Assembly: GCA_964560875.1 (NCBI GenBank)
Contig: CAZLMW010000160.1
Location: forward strand, 1-16,112
Length of the DNA stretch: 16,112 nt
From: CAZLMW01 sp964560875
GTDB taxonomy: Bacteria; Myxococcota_A; UBA9042
Reading direction: 5' to 3'
Below the pieces are notes generated by a model. It was not told where the DNA came from and did not search any database. It saw nothing but the letters and a program-made list of their open reading frames with translations. The translations under genes were made by a program, and so were the position numbers. Shown here one piece after another: positions 6,936 through 13,811 of the stretch (within the stretch, counting starts at the first letter, position 1; the number at the start of each line of letters is the position of its first letter).

Positions 6936-7216
6936 GATCTGCTCCGGGCGGTTGTCGCGACCGAAAGAGGTCGCCGTGACGCCCACTGTAGAGATTCCGC
7001 CGAGCCGGATCATTACGCCAAAAATGTCATACTGGACCGGTCCTTGGGCCGCCCAGCGTCGCCCGCCCGCCGCCATTTGCATCCATGAATACACGGGGTC
7101 CGCAGTTGTCCCTCGTCGCGGCCGCTCGACCTGCCTACACTCCCGGCGCCCCGATGTGCCCGACCACATCTGGTTGCTTGCTGCGCCGTCTGCGGCGCCT
7201 CATACCGGAGCCCGCA
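6936..7216. other. divergent intergenic region
   Basis: These 281 bases separate two divergent genes and must hold both promoters. A perfect 10-bp palindrome, GGACCGGTCC, lies at 7034-7043. A reading frame enters from ATG 7085, in frame with the downstream enzyme, but it lacks a ribosome site and conserved sequence. No convincing sigma-70 promoter was identified. Confidence 0.4.
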
Positions 7217-9007
7217 ATGGCCACCGCCCCCTCGCTCTCGCCCGCGTCTGCCCGCCTCATCCAGTCGGTGCGCGACGCCATCATCGGCGCCGACGAATGC
7301 ATCGACGGCCCGTACGGTCCCCGCCGCGTCACCTACGCCGACTACACAGCGTCGGGCCGGTCGCTGACGTTCATCGAGGAATTCCTGCGCGACGAGGTCA
7401 TGCCGCGCTACGCCAACACCCACACCGAAACCAGCGGTACCGGTCGCCAGACGACCCGTTTTCGCGAAGACGCGCGCGCCATCATCCGGGAGTCTGTCGG
7501 TGCCGGCGATCGCGACGTGGTGATCTTCTGCGGCTCGGGGGCAACCGGCGCCATCGACAAGCTCGTGCGCTGCCTCAACCTGCGCATCCCCGAGACGCTC
7601 GACAGCAAGTACGAGCTGTCCGCGCGCATCCCGGCCGAGCACCGACCCGTGGTGTTCATCGGCCCCTACGAGCACCACTCCAACGAGCTGCCGTGGCGGG
7701 AGTCCATCTGCGATGTCGTGACCATCGATGAAGACGCCGACGGCCGCATCGACCTCGATCAGCTCGAAACGCAGCTGCTCAAGTACGCCGATCGCCCGCT
7801 GAAGATCGGCAGCTTCTCCGCCGCATCCAACGTCACCGGCATCGGCACCGACACCCGCTCGGTCTCTCGCTTGCTGCACACCCACGGCGCCCTGTCATTT
7901 TGGGATTTCGCCGCCGCAGCGCCCTATGTGCAGATCGAGATGAACATGGCCGATGACGAAGCCGGCGGGGAGCTCGTCTACAAGGACGCCATCTTCATCT
8001 CGCCCCATAAGTTCATCGGCGGACCCGGCACGCCCGGCATCCTCATCGCCAAGAAGCACCTGTTTGAAAGCCCCGTCCCAGCGGTCCCCGGCGGCGGCAC
8101 GGTCGCTTACGTCAACAGCAAGGCGCATCGCTTTGTCGACGACATCGAACATCGCGAAGAGGGCGGCACGCCAGCCATCATCGAGTCGATCCGGGCCGGC
8201 CTCGTCTTCCAGCTCAAAGAAGCGGTCGGCTACCAGGCCATCAAGCACCTTGAACACGCCTTCATCCGGCGCGCGATCGCGGACTGGTCGGCGCATCCAA
8301 AGCTGCACATCCTCGGCAACCCCGACGCCTGGCGCCTGTCGATCGTCTCGTTCGTGGTTCGCCACCGAGAAGGCTATCTGCACCACGACTTCGTGGTCGC
8401 CCTCCTCAACGACCTGTTCGGTATCCAGTCGCGCGGCGGCTGTTCGTGTGCGGGGCCGTACGGTCACCGCCTGCTCGGTATCGATCTTGACACGTCCATG
8501 GAATTCGAGCGCGAGATCGTGCGCGGCTGCGAAGGCATCAAACCCGGCTGGGTGCGGGTCAACTTCAACTACTTCATCAGCGAGCAGACCTTCGAATTCC
8601 TGCTCGCGGCGGTGCTCTTCGTGGCCGACCACGGCTGGAAGCTGCTGCCCGACTACGTTTTTGAGCCCGATACCGGCAAGTGGCGTCATCGCGGCGGGCT
8701 GTCCGAAGCGCCGATGAGCCTCGGCGATATCAGCTACCGCGGTGGGCGCATGACCTACCGGACGCGCCGCATGACCGAGCCCGAGTGGGCGCTGGCGGGC
8801 TATCTCGATGAAGCCCAGGCGATCGTGCAAGAGGCCCAGGACAACGCCTGCGACAAGGTCGTGGTGGACCCGCCGCTGAACAAGGATTTTGAACACCTGC
8901 GCTGGTTCTTGCTGCCTTCCGAAGCGCACGATGAGCTCTGCGGCAAGGAACGTCCGGCCGATGGTGGCCCGCGACTGCACCTCAAGACGACCGGCACCGA
9001 TCGATGA
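7217..9007 (+). CDS. class V aminotransferase-fold PLP enzyme, cysteine desulfurase-like
   Basis: A 596-residue PLP-dependent enzyme, much longer than SufS/IscS (about 400). Visible landmarks are CGSGATGAIDKLV (105-117, phosphate loop), EHHSNELPWRE (152-162, ring-stacking histidine region), FWDFAAAAPY (228-237, D230 for the pyridine nitrogen) and SPHKFIGGPGTPG (262-274, K265 as Schiff-base lysine). A cysteine pair in RGGCSCAGPYGH (C409, C411) stands where desulfurases carry the catalytic cysteine. The last 100 or so residues are an extension without a recognised fold. Cysteine desulfurase or selenocysteine lyase chemistry is a reasonable guess; molybdenum-cofactor sulfurase-like activity is an alternative. 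ATG 7217 follows GGAG by 6 bases. Its TGA overlaps an ATG in the relay leading to the kinase gene, so coupled translation is likely. Confidence 0.88.
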   Translation: MATAPSLSPASARLIQSVRDAIIGADECIDGPYGPRRVTYADYTASGRSLTFIEEFLRDEVMPRYANTHTETSGTGRQTTRFREDARAIIRESVGAGDRDVVIFCGSGATGAIDKLVRCLNLRIPETLDSKYELSARIPAEHRPVVFIGPYEHHSNELPWRESICDVVTIDEDADGRIDLDQLETQLLKYADRPLKIGSFSAASNVTGIGTDTRSVSRLLHTHGALSFWDFAAAAPYVQIEMNMADDEAGGELVYKDAIFISPHKFIGGPGTPGILIAKKHLFESPVPAVPGGGTVAYVNSKAHRFVDDIEHREEGGTPAIIESIRAGLVFQLKEAVGYQAIKHLEHAFIRRAIADWSAHPKLHILGNPDAWRLSIVSFVVRHREGYLHHDFVVALLNDLFGIQSRGGCSCAGPYGHRLLGIDLDTSMEFEREIVRGCEGIKPGWVRVNFNYFISEQTFEFLLAAVLFVADHGWKLLPDYVFEPDTGKWRHRGGLSEAPMSLGDISYRGGRMTYRTRRMTEPEWALAGYLDEAQAIVQEAQDNACDKVVVDPPLNKDFEHLRWFLLPSEAHDELCGKERPADGGPRLHLKTTGTDR

Positions 9008-9043
9008 CCGGCGCCCCATGACCGACGCCCCATGACCGACGCG
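9004..9043 (+). promoter_or_regulatory. 14-bp tandem repeat forming an ATGA start/stop relay
   Basis: The unit ATGACCGrCGCCCC occurs at 9004 and 9018, and its first 12 bases recur, with one change, at 9032. The desulfurase-like TGA (9005-9007) overlaps ATG 9004. From there MTGAP ends at a TGA overlapping ATG 9018, and MTDAP ends at a TGA overlapping ATG 9032, the kinase start. Each hand-off is an ATGA overlap. A 14-base period shifts frame at every step, so only the last ATG opens the kinase. Confidence 0.8.
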
Positions 9044-10108
9044 ACCGATCTCTTCCTCGGGCTCACCCCTGACGCCGTGCTCGACGCCATCGAGGCGACC
9101 GGCCTGCGCTGCGGCAACGTGTGCCTGGCGCTCAACAGCTTCGAAAACCGCGTCTACGAGATCGAGCTGCGCGACCGTTACGACCGCCACGGCGACAGGT
9201 TGCGCGTCATCGCCAAGTTCTACCGACCCAACCGGTGGACTGAGCCCCAAATCCGCGCCGAACACGCGATGCTTGGTGCGCTGGATGCCGCCGACATCCC
9301 GGTGTGCAACGTCTTCCCGCTGCCCAATGGCGATACCCTCGCGCGGGCCGGACACATCCATTTCTGCCTCTTTGACCGGCGCGGTGGCCGCGCACCCGAA
9401 GAGATCACCGACACGCTCGCCAGCCGCCTCGGGAGCCTCGCCGCGCGGATGCACAACGTCGCCGCAGACGTTGACGCGAGCAGCCGCCACGACCTGACCG
9501 CCGACCGCCTCGACGACGCGCTGGATTGGCTGCTTGAGCGCGACCTTGTCCCCGAAAACGTGCGCGATCGCTACGAAGACGCTGGCCGCGAGATCGCCGC
9601 TGAGCTCGATGACCGCCTCGATGGTGTCGCGATCGGACCGATCCACGGTGACCTGCACGCCGGCAACCTCATCCTGCGCCCGGTCGACCTCGCCGCCGAC
9701 GCGCCCGATGCGCTGTGGATGCTCGACTTCGACGACATGATGCGCGGCCCCGTGGTCCAGGACTTGTGGCTGCTCTTACCCGGTCGCGATCCAACCACGC
9801 TGCTGCGGCGCGCCCACTTTCTCGCCGGCTACGAGCGTTTTCGCCACTTCGACCGCTCGTCGCTGCGCCTCATCGAACCCCTGCGCGGCTACAGGTACAT
9901 CACGTACGCCCGCTGGTTGGCCCGCCGCTGGCACGACCCGATCTTCCCGCTGACCTGGCCGCAGTTTGGCACCGACAAGTGGTGGCGGACGGCGACCGAC
10001 GACCTCGAAGACGTGCTCGCCCACCTCGATGCGCCCACCGTGCCCGACGCCACGATCGACGTGACCGAAGGATACGACGACACGGACTACTTCTGGGACC
10101 AGTCGTAA
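9032..10108 (+). CDS. srkA: SrkA-like stress-response Ser/Thr protein kinase
   Basis: A 358-residue APH/choline-kinase-fold protein of the SrkA (YihE/RdoA) family. Typical features are LNSFENRVYEIELRD (34-48), VIAKFYRPNRWTEPQIRAEH (59-78) with K62 as ATP-binding lysine, the catalytic loop HGDLHAGN at 205-212 (D207, N212) and the metal-binding LDFDDMMRGPVVQDLWLLL (231-249). E. coli SrkA is about 328 residues; the excess is mainly an acidic C-terminal tail. The E. coli protein phosphorylates Ser/Thr and counters stress-induced cell death in the envelope-stress context. The role here is inferred from family. It is translationally linked to the upstream PLP enzyme through the ATGA relay, so the two proteins may work together or be needed together. 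Confidence 0.92.
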   Translation: MTDATDLFLGLTPDAVLDAIEATGLRCGNVCLALNSFENRVYEIELRDRYDRHGDRLRVIAKFYRPNRWTEPQIRAEHAMLGALDAADIPVCNVFPLPNGDTLARAGHIHFCLFDRRGGRAPEEITDTLASRLGSLAARMHNVAADVDASSRHDLTADRLDDALDWLLERDLVPENVRDRYEDAGREIAAELDDRLDGVAIGPIHGDLHAGNLILRPVDLAADAPDALWMLDFDDMMRGPVVQDLWLLLPGRDPTTLLRRAHFLAGYERFRHFDRSSLRLIEPLRGYRYITYARWLARRWHDPIFPLTWPQFGTDKWWRTATDDLEDVLAHLDAPTVPDATIDVTEGYDDTDYFWDQS

Positions 10109-10243
10109 AAGCGCGGCGAATGACCACACGACTTGAACCTCGAACGGCATGCCTGCGCGCCTTGATGAGAAGACCGGGCTGGCGGCTGGATATATCTGGG
10201 GCCCGCTGGAATCATCGCGGCGATTACTCAAAAGGGATTTGTC

Positions 10244-10996
10244 ATGAACAGCAATCAACCCGTCGCCTTGCGTCTTGTCGCGTGTGTGCTCGGCGCCGCC
10301 CTGGCGATGACCACGTCCGCCTGCGTAAGCGTCAACGAGAAGATGAACGCCGACCACAAGACGCTCGCCAACAAGGCGCCCGCCAAGACCGTGAGCGGTG
10401 GCGCCTACAAGGCCATGCCGTGGGCAGTGGGCCAGTGGGCCTTCTATGCGATCCGGTACGAAGACGTCTGGTCGACCCAGCGCGTGTCGATCGTCGAAAA
10501 AGCGGGCGACGGCTACTGGCTCGAGGTCGAGACGATCGATCCCAAGAACGACAACGGCCCCTCGCGTATGAAGATGCAGGTCAAGGGCTATGTGCCCGGC
10601 GACCCGTCGAGCGTCACGCGGCTGCGGTTGGGCACCGTCATCACCCAAAACGGCGACGCCCAGGCGATGCGCGCGCCGCCCTTTATCGGCCCATTGACCG
10701 GCGGTTGGGTGCTGTCCAGCTTCAAGATCGACGTGAGCAAGGGCAAGAGCGGCACGGCCAAGGTCCCGGCCGGCACATTCAACGGCGCCGTGAAGGTCTA
10801 CACCGACACCAAGTGGGGCCCCGTGCGCGTCCAAGCCGACACCTGGCTGCACAAGGCCATCCCGATCTGGGGCATCGCCCGCAGCAAGTCGCGCGACGGC
10901 AACCACGAACAGCGCCTGCTCGATTTCGGCACCTCGGGCGCGACCACCAAGATCAAAGGCCCGATCCTCGGCGGCGCCCGCCCAATGGGCTTCTGA
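10244..10996 (+). CDS. conserved-type lipoprotein of unknown function
   Basis: A 250-residue predicted lipoprotein. The signal peptide runs to a lipobox TTSAC with C27 as the lipidated cysteine. The mature part has alternating hydrophobic/polar stretches typical of beta structure (GQWAFYAIRYED, RVSIVEKAGDGYWLEVET, VYTDTKWGPVRVQADTWLH), resembling lipoproteins that carry a beta-barrel-like fold, and ends in a Gly-rich GPILGGARPMGF. I do not recognise a family. ATG 10244 follows AAAGGG at 8 bases. It is 135 bases from the kinase stop, and a TATATC at about 10187 could be a -10 element, so it may have its own promoter. Confidence 0.85.
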   Translation: MNSNQPVALRLVACVLGAALAMTTSACVSVNEKMNADHKTLANKAPAKTVSGGAYKAMPWAVGQWAFYAIRYEDVWSTQRVSIVEKAGDGYWLEVETIDPKNDNGPSRMKMQVKGYVPGDPSSVTRLRLGTVITQNGDAQAMRAPPFIGPLTGGWVLSSFKIDVSKGKSGTAKVPAGTFNGAVKVYTDTKWGPVRVQADTWLHKAIPIWGIARSKSRDGNHEQRLLDFGTSGATTKIKGPILGGARPMGF

Positions 10997-11219
10997 TCGC
11001 CCGCAACTACGCCGGCGACCCGCCGCGGAGCCGTTTTTGACGGCGATATGCCCCTAAAAGGCACCAGGATTGCGCCAGGGCCGATTTGGGGTGGGGGCGC
11101 TATATCAATAGGGGGGCGGCCCGATCGGCCGTTAGAGCAAGGCGTGGCGCGAAATGCCTTTGCGCCGCGGCGCCGAAATGGCATAGAGACGCCGTCCAGA
11201 TTGTCGCTTGGAGGCTGTT
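10997..11219. other. intergenic region before large lipoprotein
   Basis: These 223 bases hold no gene I can support. A TATATC near 11101 lies in a G-rich stretch that could be a promoter for the next gene, but no matching -35 is visible. The GC-rich partial palindrome around 11115-11130 is not followed by T residues, so it is not a good terminator. Confidence 0.3.
11210..11214 (+). promoter_or_regulatory. ribosome binding site deciding a GTG start
   Basis: A perfect GGAGG lies 5 bases before GTG 11220. The frame also contains a TTG at 11208, but that overlaps the binding site, so GTG 11220 is the supported start of the large lipoprotein. Confidence 0.85.
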
Positions 11220-13703
11220 GTGGTCGACGTTCACGCACGTTTTGTCGTCGTTTTGGCGGCGCTTTCCCTCGCCCTTTTCGGGTGCGTTGGTGGCTCCGGC
11301 GGTGGCGGTGGCGGTTTTGTAGGCGGCGGCAGCAGCGGTGGCGCGGTCGATGCCGGCGCGGTCGGCGACGGGGCAGCAAGCTCCGGCGGCTCGAGCACGA
11401 GTTCGGGCGCTTCAAGTTCGGGTGCTTCAAGTTCGGGCTCTTCAAGTTCGGGTGCTTCAAGTTCGGGTGCTTCAAGTTCGGGTGCTTCAAGTTCGGGCGC
11501 TTCGAGTTCGGGCGCTTCAAGTTCGGGCGCTTCGAGTTCGGGCGCTTCGAGTTCGGGCGCATCGAGTTCGGGTGCGTCGAGCTCCGGTGCTTCGAGTTCG
11601 GGCGCATCGAGCTCGAGTTCCGGGTCGGGATCGAGCAGCGGCACCTGCACGCCGAAGACCTGTGCGCAGCTGGGCAAGAGCTGTGGCAAACACGGCAATG
11701 GCTGCGGCGGCACGGTCGATTGCGGCAGCTGCGCGGTGTGCTCGGTCGGCTGTCCAAGCGGGTTCACCTGCAACAAGGGCATCTGCACCGGCGGCGACCT
11801 GCAAAACCTCAAACTCAACGTCAAGACGGTGGCGGTCAGCGGCGTCGTGACACTCAACGGCAAGGCGCCGACCTTTGGCCCGTACTGCAAGACCACGTCA
11901 TCGACGCGCTTTCTCTGGGTGCGTTTCCAGGAGCTGCAGAAGGGCTACACGATCGAGGTCAAGAAACGCTGCAATGAAAAGCCGCACGACTTCTCCTTTG
12001 CGCTCGACGTCTTCCCCGGCACGTACAAGGTCTCGGTCGGTGGTTACACGTCGGGCTACAGCAATTTGCCGACGACGCTGCAGGTGATCCACGAGTCGCT
12101 CAAGCTCGACGCGCCCAAGTCCGGCCTCGTGCTCGATGTCAAAACGGTCCCCGTCAGCGGCGTCGTGACAATGAACGGCAAGGCGCCGACCTTCGGGCCG
12201 TATTGCAAGAGCACGTCGTCGACCCGCTTTTTGCGCGTCACCTTCCGCGAGCAGAAGAAGGGCTACACCATCACTATGCTCAAGCGCTGCAGCGACAAGC
12301 CCCATGATTTTTCGTTTGAAGGCCAGGTCTTTCCGGGCACGTACAAGGTCTCGGTGAGCGGCTATACGACCGGCTACAGCAACCTGCCGACGACGCCGCA
12401 GGTCATCTACGACGCGCTCAGCCTCACGGCGCCCAAGTCCGGCCTGGTCCTCGACATGAAAACGGTGCCCGTGTCCGGAGTGGTCACCATGAACGGCAAC
12501 GCGCCGACGTTCGGGCCCTACTGCAAGAGCACCTCGTCGACCCGCTTTCTGCGCGTCACCTTCGCCGAGATGAAGAAGGGCTACACCATCACCTTACTCA
12601 AGCGCTGCAGCGACAAACCGCACGACTTTTCGTTCGAGGGCCTGGTCTATCCGGGCACCTACAAGGTCTCGGCGAGCGGGTACACGTCGGGCTACAGCAA
12701 CCTGCCGACGACGGCCCAGGTCATCTACGACTCGCTGGCCATCACCGCCCCCAGGTCCGGGCTGGTGCTCGACGTCAAGACGGTGCCCGTGTCCGGCGTC
12801 GTGACCCTCAACGGCAAGGCGCCCACCTTCGGGCCGTACTGCAAGAGCACGTCGTCGACCCGTTTTCTGCGCGTCACGTTCCAGGAGCTCAAGAAGGGCT
12901 ACTACATCGACCTCCTCAAGCGCTGCAGCGACAAGCCGCATGACTTCTCGTTCGAGGGCCAGGTTTTCCCCGGCACGTACCGCGTGTCGGCGGCGGGCTA
13001 CACGTCGGGTTACAGCAGCCTGCCCACCACGCGCCAGGTCATCTACGACTCGCTGACCATCACCGCGCCGAAGTCGGGGCTGGTGCTCGACGTCAAGACC
13101 GTGCCGGTGTCGGGAATGGTCACGCTCAACGGCAAGACGCCGACCTTTGGTCCCTACTGCAAGACGACGTCATCGACGCGGTTTTTGCGGGTGCGGTTCC
13201 AGGAGATGAAGAAGGGCTACTCCATCGAGTTTCGCAAGCGCTGTTCGGACAAGCCGCACGATTTCTCTTTTGAGGGGCAGCTTTTTCCCGGCACCTACAA
13301 GGTCTACGCGGGCGGCTACACCGCTGGGTACAGCAGCCTGCCGACGACGGGCCAGGTGATCTACGACGCGTTGACCATCACCGCGCCGAAGTCGGGGCTG
13401 GTGTTGGACGTCAAGACCGTGACCGTTGCCGGCGTGGTGCTGCTCAACGGCAAACCGCCGACCTTTGGGCCGTATTGCAAGACGACGAGCTCGACGAAGT
13501 TTCTGCGGGTGCGTTTTTACGATGCCACGAAGGGCTACTCGCTGACGTTCGACAAGCGCTGCAGCGACTCGCCCCACGACCACACGTTCAAGACCGAGGT
13601 CTTCCCCGGCACCTACAAGGTCTACGCGGGCGGCTACACGACCGGTTACAGCTCGTTGCCGACGACCGCCCAGGTGGTCATCGATCGCCTCGCCGTCCAG
13701 TAG
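11220..13703 (+). CDS. 827-residue surface lipoprotein with six 106-residue repeats
   Basis: An exported protein with signal peptide and lipobox LFGC (C22). Residues 23-140 are a low-complexity linker, first Gly-rich and then repeated GASSS. A short cysteine-rich module (about 143-195, CGGTVDCGSCAVCSVGCPSG) follows. Six repeats start at residues 201, 307, 413, 519, 625 and 731, each exactly 106 residues apart except the shorter last one. Each begins VKTVxVSGVVxLNG, has APTFGPYCK, then KRC, then PGTYKVSxxGYTSGYSxLPTT. Two cysteines per repeat are conserved and could form a disulfide. The pattern resembles carboxypeptidase-regulatory or prealbumin-like beta-sandwich domains. Role unknown; adhesion or a cell-surface stalk is inference. 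The start is GTG 11220, preceded by GGAGG. Confidence 0.9.
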   Translation: MVDVHARFVVVLAALSLALFGCVGGSGGGGGGFVGGGSSGGAVDAGAVGDGAASSGGSSTSSGASSSGASSSGSSSSGASSSGASSSGASSSGASSSGASSSGASSSGASSSGASSSGASSSGASSSGASSSSSGSGSSSGTCTPKTCAQLGKSCGKHGNGCGGTVDCGSCAVCSVGCPSGFTCNKGICTGGDLQNLKLNVKTVAVSGVVTLNGKAPTFGPYCKTTSSTRFLWVRFQELQKGYTIEVKKRCNEKPHDFSFALDVFPGTYKVSVGGYTSGYSNLPTTLQVIHESLKLDAPKSGLVLDVKTVPVSGVVTMNGKAPTFGPYCKSTSSTRFLRVTFREQKKGYTITMLKRCSDKPHDFSFEGQVFPGTYKVSVSGYTTGYSNLPTTPQVIYDALSLTAPKSGLVLDMKTVPVSGVVTMNGNAPTFGPYCKSTSSTRFLRVTFAEMKKGYTITLLKRCSDKPHDFSFEGLVYPGTYKVSASGYTSGYSNLPTTAQVIYDSLAITAPRSGLVLDVKTVPVSGVVTLNGKAPTFGPYCKSTSSTRFLRVTFQELKKGYYIDLLKRCSDKPHDFSFEGQVFPGTYRVSAAGYTSGYSSLPTTRQVIYDSLTITAPKSGLVLDVKTVPVSGMVTLNGKTPTFGPYCKTTSSTRFLRVRFQEMKKGYSIEFRKRCSDKPHDFSFEGQLFPGTYKVYAGGYTAGYSSLPTTGQVIYDALTITAPKSGLVLDVKTVTVAGVVLLNGKPPTFGPYCKTTSSTKFLRVRFYDATKGYSLTFDKRCSDSPHDHTFKTEVFPGTYKVYAGGYTTGYSSLPTTAQVVIDRLAVQ
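11401..11610 (+). repeat. 14-unit 15-bp tandem repeat encoding the GASSS linker
   Basis: Fourteen in-frame 15-base units such as GTTCGGGTGCTTCAA encode SSGAS-type pentapeptides. Variation among units is mostly at third positions (C/T, A/G), with a few amino-acid changes. This looks like slippage or unequal recombination followed by drift, within a flexible spacer that separates the lipid anchor from the folded domains. Confidence 0.9.
11820..13703 (+). repeat. six tandem repeats with exact 318-bp period
   Basis: The codon for the first V of VKTV recurs at 11820, 12138, 12456, 12774, 13092 and 13410, always 318 bases apart, with no insertion or deletion. The last copy ends early at the stop. 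The repeats are highly similar at DNA as well as protein level, which suggests tandem duplication and possibly gene-conversion homogenisation. Confidence 0.93.
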
Positions 13704-13811
13704 CGCCGTACCCGGTCGGATCACCGGTCGAAACAGCCATGCGTGTGGACATCGTCAGGACCTCATCGAGATGCAAGATGATCCCGCGCAGCTCTGCCAA
13801 GCGCCGCGAGA
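13704..13811. other. convergent intergenic region
   Basis: These 108 bases separate the stops of two convergent genes. A short stem, CCGGT-CGGATC-ACCGG, lies at about 13710-13726 but has no T-tract on either strand. No supported terminator. Confidence 0.4.

Noticed and set aside
7895..9658. Minus-strand 587-residue open frame
   Set aside because: Entirely antisense to the PLP enzyme and SrkA-like kinase, which carry full family motifs; the antisense translation shows none.
9776..10906. Minus-strand 376-residue frame spanning the kinase end and first lipoprotein
   Set aside because: It lies antisense across two well-supported genes and their spacer, with no start context or family motif.
11231..11896. 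Minus-strand frame with repeated PELEAPELDA, like a structured repeat protein
   Set aside because: It is the complement of the in-frame GASSS linker of the lipoprotein; the sense frame has signal peptide, lipobox, GGAGG site and downstream domains.
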